DNA of 55,037 nucleotides from an uncultured Prevotella sp. (lineage in GTDB: Bacteria; Bacteroidota; Bacteroidia; Bacteroidales; Bacteroidaceae), in assembly GCA_934256705.1 (NCBI GenBank), contig CAKQPF010000019.1, positions 1-55,037 on the forward strand, given 5' to 3'. Below the pieces are notes generated by a model. It did not search any database. It was not told where the DNA came from and saw only the letters and a program-made list of their open reading frames with translations. Both the position numbers and the translations under genes were made by a program. Positions 1 to 7,222 of this stretch are shown piece after piece. How positions within the stretch are numbered: position 1 is the first letter of the stretch; each line of letters opens with the position of its first letter.

Positions 1-191
1 TAGTGCGCCCCAACGAATTTGATGGCAACATCATCATTGAAGCATGGAAATACCCACCTGTCACCGCTATTGGTACACAAACCGAATGGGTTGACAGATT
101 ATCTTTGGCCATTTCTCTACGTGAGGACGAAGACCCACGAGTGGAAGACGAAGTTGAACGTTTAATTAATGAAATAGAATGGAACGGTTAA
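1..191 (+). CDS. C-terminal end of an unidentified protein (5' end outside window)
   Basis: An open frame runs from the window edge to a TAA, giving about 62 residues that end in an acidic, helical stretch (VDRLSLAISLREDEDPRVED, then a Trp-containing end). It has no signal peptide or membrane segment. The first in-window codon that could start it is a GTG, but the reading frame is open to the edge, so this is probably the tail of a longer gene. The ending resembles, from memory only, C-termini of Bacteroidales AbiEi-like antitoxin proteins; that is weak and would fit the toxin-antitoxin and defence genes that follow. I do not assign a function. Confidence 0.4.
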   Translation, partial: VRPNEFDGNIIIEAWKYPPVTAIGTQTEWVDRLSLAISLREDEDPRVEDEVERLINEIEWNG

Positions 192-549
192 ACGAGAGCA
201 GAATGATGTTTACAACAATTTTGCCGAGCGATAGTTACTTCGTCTGAAAGACACTGGAAGGATTAGAGAAATACACTATAATGTGAATACAGACAATGCC
301 ATGTGTGTACCCAATCAGTATGCTAATAGAGAATCTTTCTGCTTTTTATCTCTTTTTATTGATGTATTTTTCGAAAACTTTAAAGTTGACTTTGGCGTAT
401 TTTTTAGACGTTGAGCAGTTGTAAACCGATGTGAATTGCTAAATAATTGCAGTATATGGCAATATATGCCGTAATTTATTTACGGATACGTTATTTTTTT
501 GTACCTTTGCATAAGATAGGCTACACCTCAGCAAAATGCTCAAGCAAGC
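192..549. other. Spacer without a recognisable gene
   Basis: About 360 AT-rich bases between the partial gene and the ATPase gene. I see no convincing coding frame. One promoter-like TACCTTTGC lies at 502-510, without a clear -33 partner. Confidence 0.5.
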
Positions 550-583
550 TTGGCTTTTTGCATTCGGTTTGCACTATCTTTGC
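550..583 (+). promoter_or_regulatory. Bacteroidetes-type promoter of the ATPase/TOPRIM pair
   Basis: TTG at 550-552 and TATCTTTGC at 575-583, separated by 22 bases, match the Bacteroidetes primary sigma pattern (TTTG, about 19-21 bases, TAnnTTTG) slightly loosely. The ATG at 613 is 29 bases downstream, which supports that ATG rather than an upstream TTG codon as the start. Confidence 0.5.
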
Positions 584-612
584 AGTCAAAATATTCACTA
601 ATAAATATTGTC

Positions 613-1719
613 ATGTTAACGAAATTTGCAGTTAAGAACTATAGAGGATTTAAGAATCGTATCGAATGGGATTTGTCTCATCCGAGCAATTATACGTTCA
701 ATAACGATGCAGTACATAATGGTATCGTAAAGAACGGCATTATCTACGGACCGAATGGAGCTGGTAAGTCGAACTTCGGATTGGCAATATTCGACATCGC
801 CAACCATCTTTCTCACAAGTGGAAGAAACCTGATTACTATCTGAACTATGCTTGTGCATCATGCCACAACGAGCCTGTCGAATTCGATTACACATTTGCT
901 TTCGATGGTCATGTGGTAGCATACAGTTACAGTAAAATAGCTTCGGAACTTAAAGGCGATATTATTAGCGAAAAGCTGACTATTGACAACAAAGAAGTTC
1001 TTGTTAAAGACAAAGAAGAACTTGCTATTTCCGAAGAATTTGGCTTGACCGCCGTTGCCATTCAGAATCTTAAAGATAGTGCCAACAACATTTCTATAGT
1101 AAACTATCTATTGAGTTCTGTGCCACTTCCCAAAGACCATGCCCTGCTACAACTTCGCGATTTCGTAGAGAATATGCTATTCTTCAGAAGTCTCGACTAC
1201 CGTGAATTCATTGGCTTGAAGGAAGGTGGCAGCAACGTGGAAGAGTATATCATAAAGAACAACCTTGCTGACGACTTTGCAGCTTATTTGAAAGAAGTAA
1301 GTGGTCAGGAGTATGAGTTTGCACCTAACACGAAGGGCGACAACATTCTCTTCTGCATAATGAACGGTGTGAGAATTCCGTTCCTATGGGTTGCATCCAC
1401 AGGCACAAGGAATCTGGAGTTGCAGTATTATTGGCTGAAAGAGATGGACAACGCTTCGTTCGTCTTCATCGACGAGTTTGATGCTTTCTACCACCACGAA
1501 CTATCATATAAGATTTGCAAGCGATTGTTTGAAGGCAACAACCAGGTGTTCGTAACCACCCACGACACATTCCTTCTTTCCAATGACTTGCTTCGTCCTG
1601 ATTGTTTCTTTATCCTCAGGAACAACGAAATAAAGGCTATTTGTGACTTGACGGACAAGGAACTTCGTTTTGCCCATAACTTGGAGAAACTATATAGAGG
1701 CGGAACTTTTGGCCTATGA
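613..1719 (+). CDS. AAA family ATPase (RloA/AAA_15-like), first gene of a two-gene defence-like operon
   Basis: A 368-residue cytosolic ATPase. The Walker A motif GPNGAGKSN is at residues 46-54, Walker B at about 283-290 (hydrophobic stretch ending in D287-E288) and a switch histidine at H317 in VTTHDTF. The protein opens MLTKFAVKNYRGF, the usual N-terminal strand of OLD/RloA/SMC-like ATPases, where a beta strand is followed by NYRGF. That fixes the start at 613; the longer frame from 550 would begin inside the promoter. It overlaps the next gene by four bases (ATGA), so the two are probably translated together. In OLD, AbiL, PARIS and similar phage-defence systems such an ATPase works with a nuclease-like partner. 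The family call is firm; the defence role is inferred. Confidence 0.8.
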   Translation: MLTKFAVKNYRGFKNRIEWDLSHPSNYTFNNDAVHNGIVKNGIIYGPNGAGKSNFGLAIFDIANHLSHKWKKPDYYLNYACASCHNEPVEFDYTFAFDGHVVAYSYSKIASELKGDIISEKLTIDNKEVLVKDKEELAISEEFGLTAVAIQNLKDSANNISIVNYLLSSVPLPKDHALLQLRDFVENMLFFRSLDYREFIGLKEGGSNVEEYIIKNNLADDFAAYLKEVSGQEYEFAPNTKGDNILFCIMNGVRIPFLWVASTGTRNLELQYYWLKEMDNASFVFIDEFDAFYHHELSYKICKRLFEGNNQVFVTTHDTFLLSNDLLRPDCFFILRNNEIKAICDLTDKELRFAHNLEKLYRGGTFGL

Positions 1720-2477
1720 TTCTGTTTGTATTTGAAGGCGACGAGCGTGAGCCTCGCCTGTATAGAACATTGGAAAGACTCTATTTCCCGAAGGTAAATG
1801 ACAATATCATTTGTTCTTTCGGGAATAACATATATGACCTTTACAATGAGCTGAAGGAATATGAAGACGGTGGAGATATTGTTTCTGTCATGCGAGAACG
1901 CTTGGCAGCAAGAGGTGACTCCATCTTGAACGGTATCAGAAGTTCAGACATTTCGGAAATATTCCTATTCTTTGACTATGACTTCCAACACTCTCACCTT
2001 TCGCTTGAAGAAATCAATCAAAGAGTAGAAGAGATGCTGGCATTGTTTGCAGACGAAACCGAGAACGGAAAGCTCTACATCAACTACCCGATGATTGAGT
2101 CCATCCGCTATACCAAGGAACTTCCCGACAACGATTATGCCAACTATGTAGTAAGCAGAGAAGAGTGCAAGGACTTCAAACGTCTGTCTCGTGATTTTTC
2201 GGCTTATAATAGTCTTGACCACATATTGTTCAAGGATGGCGAAACGCCGACCAAGGAAAAGTATATGAAGGTAAAAGACAACTGGCAATATCTTAAGCAG
2301 ATGAATGTCAGTAAAGCTAACTTGCTTATAGCAGGAGTAAATACGATGCCAAAGGAGAAGTCGGTTATCAATCAACTATCAATATTCGAAAGACAACTTT
2401 TGCTCCATGTTAAACCAAATAGAAGTGTTGCTGTATTAAATTCTTTTCCTATTTTCATCTACGAGTATATGAAATAA
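1716..2477 (+). CDS. RloB/DUF4435-like protein with TOPRIM-type acidic residues; partner of the upstream ATPase
   Basis: A 253-residue protein with no signal peptide. It opens with a strand and an acidic turn (LFVFEGDEREP, Glu7), followed by a second strand ending in the pair D87-x-D89 (FLFFDYDFQ) and a conserved-looking YPMIES near residue 124-129. An early Glu plus a later DxD is the arrangement of metal-binding residues in TOPRIM-type nuclease domains such as RloB and the PARIS protein AriB. I place it there by motif and by its position directly behind the ATPase, overlapped by ATGA. It ends just before a strong terminator, so the operon has two genes. Whether it cuts DNA or RNA cannot be read from sequence. 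Confidence 0.6.
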   Translation: MILFVFEGDEREPRLYRTLERLYFPKVNDNIICSFGNNIYDLYNELKEYEDGGDIVSVMRERLAARGDSILNGIRSSDISEIFLFFDYDFQHSHLSLEEINQRVEEMLALFADETENGKLYINYPMIESIRYTKELPDNDYANYVVSREECKDFKRLSRDFSAYNSLDHILFKDGETPTKEKYMKVKDNWQYLKQMNVSKANLLIAGVNTMPKEKSVINQLSIFERQLLLHVKPNRSVAVLNSFPIFIYEYMK

Positions 2478-2497
2478 CAAAGTGCATAGATTAAAAT

Positions 2498-2550
2498 AAA
2501 AACAAGCAGTGCCAACCCGAATTATTATAACTTGTCACTGCTTGTTTTAT
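2498..2550 (+). terminator. Terminator of the ATPase/TOPRIM operon
   Basis: A perfect 13-bp inverted repeat, AAAACAAGCAGTG at 2499-2511 and its complement at 2536-2548, begins 21 bases after the stop codon and ends in a T-rich run. The flanking A and T runs suggest it can work in both directions. Confidence 0.8.
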
Positions 2551-2622
2551 ATATCTCAATTATGGTGCACTTTACTAATACTCTGATAAAGCTTTATTCG
2601 ACTCGATTTGGACAGACTGTCA

Positions 2623-2839
2623 TTCAGTAAAAAGAAAAGTTGAACAACTGAAGCATGGGTAAACTAAACAACCAAGTTTAAGGTTTAGTTTACCCATGTA
2701 TATATACATGCCTCTTTAATCCTATAAAATCAAACTCGTTTCGGAGCAGTTCAAGTTTACTACCTTATATATATATAAGACAAATTAAACTTAAACCTAA
2801 ACCAATGAATAGCCCATCTCTTTTTTTCTTTTTACTGAA
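2623..2839. repeat. 217-bp segment bounded by inverted repeats, with a nested 16-bp palindrome
   Basis: The arms TTCAGTAAAAAGAAAA (2623-2638) and its exact complement (2824-2839) bound a non-coding segment. Inside is a perfect 16-bp palindrome, CATGGGTAAACTAAAC at 2654-2669 and its complement at 2683-2698. Further in are short motifs related to GTTTAAGTTTAG on both strands and a TA-rich palindrome near 2764-2779. It encodes no protein. It could be a small non-autonomous transposon or a protein-binding array. Confidence 0.5.
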
Positions 2840-3441
2840 ATGTCTTTTGTGAGGTGAAAACGTTTTGTATGGACACTGAGAAATCTAATACGATATTTTT
2901 TTGCTATTGAATGAAGAATAATACTTGAAAGCCGTGCGTCTTCTCAGAAAAATTCGTTAATTTTGCATACAGAACATGCAGAATGTGCATGGTAAGCAAA
3001 CAAGAAATGCTCATTTCTACAAAATCCCAATAGGGCCATGTGTAGAATGTCATAATAGAAAGCAATTACTCAATATGTGCCATATCGGTGCAATCAATGT
3101 TCAATTTAAAACTGAAAATTATATGAAGTAAGATACAGAAAAATCTGCAAGAGCACATCGGTTACATATAGCCGCCGTGCAATAATATGCAGAATGTGTC
3201 TGAAAAGAAGGTGCTTTATTTTACACAAAGCTCGTAAATCCCTGATATTCACCCTTCATTAGCAGCTGCGCAGGCTGCTGTAGAGGAGAACTAATTTAAA
3301 TCTCAATAAAACTATAGATTTAGGCGGTAAATCTCTGATTACAAAGAGGCTTACCGCCTATTCTCGTTTGAGTCATCTTGTTGAGCCGCCTTCAGACATG
3401 AAATTCTTTCCGGAAAAAACAATGATAATCGCATTAAGTAA
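2840..3441. other. Long spacer with no recognisable gene
   Basis: About 600 bases without a convincing frame. TTTTGCATAC near 2960 and several copies of TGCAGAATGTG (around 2977 and 3188) are visible but cannot be assigned. A 17-codon open stretch ending at 3294 is too short to call. Confidence 0.4.
3321..3360. terminator. Perfect 10-bp stem-loop, possible terminator
   Basis: TAGGCGGTAA at 3321-3330 pairs exactly with 3351-3360 around a 20-base loop. No T-run of useful length follows, so termination is only one possibility. It sits 82 bases ahead of the next small gene. Confidence 0.35.
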
Positions 3442-3750
3442 ATGAATAACCATTTTACGCCTGATCATGAGGAGATACTAATCTTCCTCGAAGAAAACAT
3501 TTCCAAGTTGGTACGCTTGAAGGTTGCTTCAAGGGTCAAGTACAAACAATATGATGAAAGCTTCACAGACTATCTCATAGCCGACAGTATCAATGATGAA
3601 GAACGCATCTCTCTTTATTCCGAGCAGACACTTGAGAGTTATCAGTCCATGGTGGAAAGGTTGGATAGCGCCATTAAGGAAAATCCTGAGTTAAAACACA
3701 ACGTTACTGTCAAAGCCTATTTCAAGTTGATGACAGGTAAGACGTTGTAG
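3442..3750 (+). CDS. Hypothetical protein, 102 residues
   Basis: A small, charged, helical-looking protein beginning MNNHFTPDHEEILIFLEE, with no signal peptide, membrane segment or known motif. The frame has normal amino-acid composition and a plausible ATG, and no competing frame overlaps it, so it is probably real. It stands alone in an accessory stretch between a defence-like operon and a transposase remnant. Function unknown. Confidence 0.55.
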   Translation: MNNHFTPDHEEILIFLEENISKLVRLKVASRVKYKQYDESFTDYLIADSINDEERISLYSEQTLESYQSMVERLDSAIKENPELKHNVTVKAYFKLMTGKTL

Positions 3751-3850
3751 GGAATATGCTGTCTGAATTTCGGGTAGTCCAATCATATTCCAGCGTTTGA
3801 GTATTGAAGCATTCTTTTGTTCTTTATTATTGCTGTCCGATAAAAATTAT

Positions 3851-4025
3851 TGCGAACAGTACGGTTGAAACGGGCTGAAGGCCCAAATGCTCTTAGCCCT
3901 GTGCAACACCCTGCGTTATAACGACATGAATACACTCGCCCTGCAAGGGCAAAAGCGTAACTGACTCATTGTGTTGCAATGCTTTTGCCCTTGCGTATTG
4001 GGCATTTTCAACCGTACAGTTCGAA
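3851..4025. repeat. Palindromic extragenic element with GTACGGTTGAAA ends, copy 1
   Basis: A 175-bp element whose ends, TGCGAACAGTACGGTTGAAA (3851-3870) and TTTCAACCGTACAGTTCGAA (4006-4025), are inverted repeats matching at 18 of 20 positions. The inside has nested palindromes such as GGGCTGAAGGCCC and GCCCTGCAAGGGC. A second copy is at 36490-36737, and its left end recurs at 44463 and 54098. The 17 bases TGCTGTCCGATAAAAAT occur on both sides (3831-3847 and 4030-4046). Frames read across it are repeat sequence, not genes. Confidence 0.75.
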
Positions 4026-4078
4026 TTACTGCTGTCCGATAAAAATAGAAAACTCTGACAGCCCTTCTCGGCACGTGC

Positions 4079-4473
4079 ATGCTCATGAACACAAAAAAGG
4101 GGAAGAACCTGTTGGCTATTCCCCAAAGATTTTGTATTTTTGTAGCGACCATACTCAAAAATCACAAAATCATGGACAGTACCACCATATCCATTTTCTC
4201 TCAGATATTTAGGGGAACTGGACGCAATGCCATAAATGGGCAGAAGAAGGGTGGTGTCAAGGCTCATACGGTGATAATGGCAGACGAAGATGTCATGGCA
4301 TTCATGAACATAACCGATGCGGCAACAAGTGACCAAAGTCTGTTGAATGGACTGTGCGCCAAACTTCCCGGTGGCTCTTGTGTTACGTTCGACATGGGCT
4401 ACCAAGTTCTATGAAGCAGAAGAGAAGGAGGAAACTCCAGTATCTCAGAGAACTAAGACCAAGAAGGATAAGT
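4079..4473 (+). pseudogene. Remnant of an IS4-family-like DDE transposase, internally deleted
   Basis: From about 4171 the frame reads KIMDSTTISIFSQIFRGTGR and later GGVKAHTVIMADEDV and a VTFDMGY. These match the catalytic core of IS4-type transposases, with the first Asp in DST and the next in FDxGY. Everything before the first catalytic Asp and after the second is missing. The frame stops at 4414; shifting frame gives a short tail, KFYEAEEKEE followed by a Lys-rich end, stopping at 4473. That tail may come from the transposase or from a different, truncated gene. The directly repeated TGCTGTCCGATAAAAAT upstream may be the left end of this insertion sequence. It cannot transpose by itself. 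Confidence 0.7.
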
Positions 4474-4493
4474 AAATCCTTTTCTTTATAACG

Positions 4494-4517
4494 AGCGACC
4501 TTCGGGTCGCTTTTTTG
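4494..4517 (+). terminator. Strong intrinsic terminator with UUCG loop
   Basis: AGCGACC, a TTCG tetraloop, GGTCGCT and six Ts: a textbook intrinsic terminator. It lies 20 bases after the TAA at 4473, so the Lys-rich tail there is likely the true end of a once-transcribed gene. Confidence 0.85.
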
Positions 4518-4701
4518 TTACTTTTGAGTTTTTTCCTTGTAAAAAGGTTAAAAAGAAAGCAAAAATCAGATTTTCTTTAAGCTAATTGATGGATTTTGAA
4601 AAGAAATGAGTATTTTTGTATTTATAAATATAAGTAGAATATAATATATATCCTTATTGTTTGTCTAACTTATATTGTAGTATAAATTAAAATAACGAAT
4701 T

Positions 4702-5010
4702 ATGATTGATTATTACGAGTATTCTATACCAGAATTGGTAAAACTTCTTGGTGCAAGATTCAAGGATTACCGTCTGCGTAGCAATATGACGCAGAAAGAG
4801 GTATCTGAACAATCGGGTATTACAATCACTACCATTCATAAGTTTGAGAATGGTACATCGGGCAATGTGTCACTCGGCACTTTCCTTTTGCTGCTGAAGG
4901 CAATCGGTCAGATAGATGCACTTGACGAACTGATGCCGGATTTACCGCCATCTGCATACCTTGTGAAGGAAGAAAAGAAAGTTCAACGAATTAGACATAA
5001 GAAGTCATGA
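4702..5010 (+). CDS. hipB: HipB-like XRE-family antitoxin/repressor
   Basis: A 102-residue DNA-binding protein with an XRE helix-turn-helix at about residues 13-70; MTQKEVSEQSGITITTIHKF is the turn and recognition helix. In HipBA systems HipB binds and silences the HipA kinase and represses its own operon. It overlaps hipA by four bases (ATGA), the usual order and coupling. TATTTTTG at 4611-4618 may be its -10-like element. The C-terminal 30 residues are basic and variable, as is usual for this family. Confidence 0.85.
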   Translation: MIDYYEYSIPELVKLLGARFKDYRLRSNMTQKEVSEQSGITITTIHKFENGTSGNVSLGTFLLLLKAIGQIDALDELMPDLPPSAYLVKEEKKVQRIRHKKS

Positions 5011-6506
5011 TAGCAAGTTCTTTGAAAATAATGCTTTGGGACAAGGAAATCGGTCGCTTGTCCTGGGATGCAAGGAGAGGCATTTCGTTTTTCGAGTATA
5101 ATCCAGCTTTCCTTGGTGGAGGACTTGATCCGTTCCCACTTGTGGCTTCTGTCAAGTCACCTGCCAGCCGACGTCCCATCATGGGTGACAGGGAAACTAA
5201 GCTTTACCGCAAACTGCCTCCTTTTCTTGCAGACTCTTTGCCTGACGCTTGGGGTAACCAGGTGTTTGAGTGTTGGCGCATACAGAATGGTATTCGCAAT
5301 CAGGAAATTACTCCGCTTGAAATTCTGTCGTTTATAGGTAAGCGAGGTATGGGAGCTTTGGAGTTTATCCCCGAATCCTCTGGCATCAGAAAGTCGGAAA
5401 AGCTGAATATGAAAGCATTGACAGATTTGGCCCAGAGAATATTCGTTGAGCGTGAGAATGTAAGACTTATGCCAGACGAATCGCTGACCATGCAGTCGTT
5501 GATAGCTGTCGGAACATCAGCTGGCGGTCGCCAACCTAAGGCAATCATAGCGATAAATCCGAAAACGGGAGAAATCAGAAGCGGACAGATAGCTGGGCAT
5601 AAGGGCTTTGATTATTGCATACTGAAGTTTGGCGATGCTGAACGCTCGTCTGCCGAATTGGAAATGGCTTACTATAAAATGGCCATTGCTGCAGGTATAA
5701 ATATGATGCCTTGCAAGATTATAGAGGTGGAAGCTCAGAAGCATTTCATTACACATCGTTTTGATCGTGATGAAGAACGCAAATTGCACATGCAGACATT
5801 GGCAGCTCTATATCCTGATGCCGACAGCTATGAAAAGTTGCTGATGGTTTGTCGCAAGATGCGCCTACCGGAAAGCACCCAGGAGGAAGTCTTTCGCAGA
5901 ATGGTATTCAATATTCTTGCCAACAATACGGATGATCACAACAAGAACTTCTCGTTCCTGATGGATGAAAGCGGTCAATGGCAACTTTCTCCGGCATACG
6001 ATATGACTTATATCTTCAATGTCGGTGGTTTCCTTCCTGAGAAGATGCATTGTCTGATGATGCAGGGTAAACTTCAAGGTCAGACTCTTGAAGATGCTTT
6101 GGCTCTTGGCGAAGATAATGGTATCAGAAAGGCAGAAACCATCATAAATGAGGTTGCTTCTGCCATTCGCCAATTCAGACACTTTGCAGAAGAATGCGAA
6201 GTTAGTCAGCGCTGGATAGGTGCTATTGAAACCACCCTTAACAATCATCTGGCAGAGTGGGGATTGTTAGAACAAAGAAAGAATGTTTCGTTCATAATTG
6301 GTGATACTATTTTTGAGAATGTACGTGTAGAAAAGGCGTACAAAGGTAACTATCACCTTTTGTGTGAAGTGGAAGGAAAAGAACGCAAATTCGTGATTAC
6401 CAACAAGAAAGAAGAATATGTCTTGATTGATAAGGTAGGTATTGATAATTTAACTGATAGGGTGTCCAGTTCTGTGTTCCTATTTTTAGTATCAAAAACA
6501 GTATAA
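5007..6506 (+). CDS. hipA: HipA-family Ser/Thr kinase toxin, C-terminus altered by a mobile insertion
   Basis: A 499-residue HipA kinase. Visible family marks are the N-terminal barrel, the ATP-loop region VGTSAGGRQPKAI near residue 165-175, the catalytic loop NNTDDHNKNF (N306, D309, N314) and the metal-binding SPAYDMTY near residue 330. E. coli HipA phosphorylates glutamyl-tRNA synthetase; the target here is unknown. Residues 1-484 look native. After D484 the frame runs into a 222-bp element that supplies 15 new, partly hydrophobic residues (RVSSSVFLFLVSKTV) and a stop. Beyond the element the old frame resumes as KQLCSLVETFFVR and TGA at 6731-6733, so the ancestral protein had 497 residues. 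The core is intact, so activity may survive. An extra domain after about residue 430 is longer than in E. coli HipA. Confidence 0.85.
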   Translation: MIASSLKIMLWDKEIGRLSWDARRGISFFEYNPAFLGGGLDPFPLVASVKSPASRRPIMGDRETKLYRKLPPFLADSLPDAWGNQVFECWRIQNGIRNQEITPLEILSFIGKRGMGALEFIPESSGIRKSEKLNMKALTDLAQRIFVERENVRLMPDESLTMQSLIAVGTSAGGRQPKAIIAINPKTGEIRSGQIAGHKGFDYCILKFGDAERSSAELEMAYYKMAIAAGINMMPCKIIEVEAQKHFITHRFDRDEERKLHMQTLAALYPDADSYEKLLMVCRKMRLPESTQEEVFRRMVFNILANNTDDHNKNFSFLMDESGQWQLSPAYDMTYIFNVGGFLPEKMHCLMMQGKLQGQTLEDALALGEDNGIRKAETIINEVASAIRQFRHFAEECEVSQRWIGAIETTLNNHLAEWGLLEQRKNVSFIIGDTIFENVRVEKAYKGNYHLLCEVEGKERKFVITNKKEEYVLIDKVGIDNLTDRVSSSVFLFLVSKTV

Positions 6507-6680
6507 TAACCATCTAAGCCATTGATAATCATTCACTAAGTAAACTATAATCTTGTGCGAATCTACATCAGTTTTTTTGATAGCAAAAATTGCCTTGCAT
6601 TTTGCACTTAGTTTATTGATTCTTAATACTTTAAGTTGCTAAAACGTAATCAAAAACTAGAACATGGAACTGGACACCCT
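6459..6680. mobile_element. 222-bp MITE-like element inserted in the 3' end of hipA
   Basis: The ends AGGGTGTCCAGTTC (6459-6472) and its complement GAACTGGACACCCT (6667-6680) form inverted repeats that continue imperfectly for about 30 bp. The element is flanked by a perfect 11-bp direct repeat, ATTTAACTGAT, at 6448-6458 and 6681-6691. It has no transposase frame. An 11-bp duplication is within the range of IS4-family transposases, so it may be mobilised by one; no matching full element is in the window. Confidence 0.85.
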
Positions 6681-6761
6681 ATTTAACTGATAAACAGTTA
6701 TGTTCGTTGGTCGAAACCTTCTTTGTAAGGTGACAGACTTCGGATTTTTTTAGTAATAAAT

Positions 6762-6815
6762 AAAACATCAATGGATAAACATATTCTCGTTGTTTTTATC
6801 CATTGATGTTTTTTT
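6762..6815. repeat. Hairpin repeat A (ACATCAATGGATAAA family), copy 1
   Basis: AACATCAATGGATAAA pairs perfectly with TTTATCCATTGATGTT around a short loop and ends in a T-run, so it can act as a terminator for hipBA. The same 16-mer recurs near 44480, 45310, 45530 and 54115. Confidence 0.75.
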
Positions 6816-6816
6816 A

Positions 6817-6846
6817 TTCGGACAATTCGGACAATTCGAACAATTC
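6817..6846. repeat. Short tandem repeat ATTCGGACA
   Basis: Three 9-bp units (the third with one change) followed by a partial fourth, directly after hairpin repeat A. Confidence 0.7.
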
Positions 6847-6916
6847 TTGCTCTTCTGAAAACAAATAAGTGGTTAAGCCGACCACGAATTCTCCGAATCT
6901 ATGGAATGAGCATGGG

Positions 6917-7014
6917 CTGTCTGGAAGACAGTACCGAGCGAAGCGAGAGTAACCCGGGACGAAATCTCGGGATTACAGACAAGAAGAGAGCGACTGTCTC
7001 GAAGACAGTACCGA
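6917..7014. repeat. Structured repeat B (CTGTCTGGAAGACAG family), copy 1
   Basis: A hairpin unit CTGTCTGGAAGACAGTACC, then GAGCGAAGCGAGAGTAA, then a CCCGGGAC/TCTCGGG stem, then a second hairpin unit CTGTCTCGAAGACAGTACC. Near-identical copies are at 44638-44735 and 45403-45500, and a fragment is at 54209. In all cases it follows repeat A. Confidence 0.75.
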
Positions 7015-7051
7015 GACATTCGTGCTCCTGGAAAACAATGGGAGCGGCAGA

Positions 7052-7222
7052 TTACCAGTCCGCCTCCATGTCGTCATAGTCCTCATCCACGAAGTCGCCG
7101 TATTTGCCTAACTGTTCAGTTCCTACGGTGTTGTATAAGCCGACCGAGCCAGCGAGCACAAGCGAGTGGGAGGAGATAGACATGATGATTAGGTTAGGGG
7201 AGATGTAATTTTTCTTTTTCAT
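7052..7222 (-). CDS. 56-residue acidic-tailed small protein coupled to the upstream surface protein
   Basis: Reading leftward from the ATG at 7222, the frame begins MKKKNYISPNLIIMSISSHS and ends with an acidic Asp/Glu-rich tail closing in EADW. Its ATG overlaps the stop of the upstream surface-protein gene (ATGA), so the two are probably co-translated. The opening MKK-x-YI-x-P and the acidic, aromatic tail are shared with the small protein at 53746-53988, which also follows a large secreted protein. From memory, Bacteroidales genomes contain many such 50-90-residue proteins of unknown role. Lack of a normal lipobox or long hydrophobic core argues against simple secretion. Confidence 0.65.
   Translation of the reverse strand: MKKKNYISPNLIIMSISSHSLVLAGSVGLYNTVGTEQLGKYGDFVDEDYDDMEADW

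Noticed and set aside
3241..3294. A short frame reading PDIHPSLAAAQAAVEEN before a stop
   Set aside because: Protein-like composition, but an in-frame stop lies immediately upstream (3235), leaving 18 codons with no start; too short to support.
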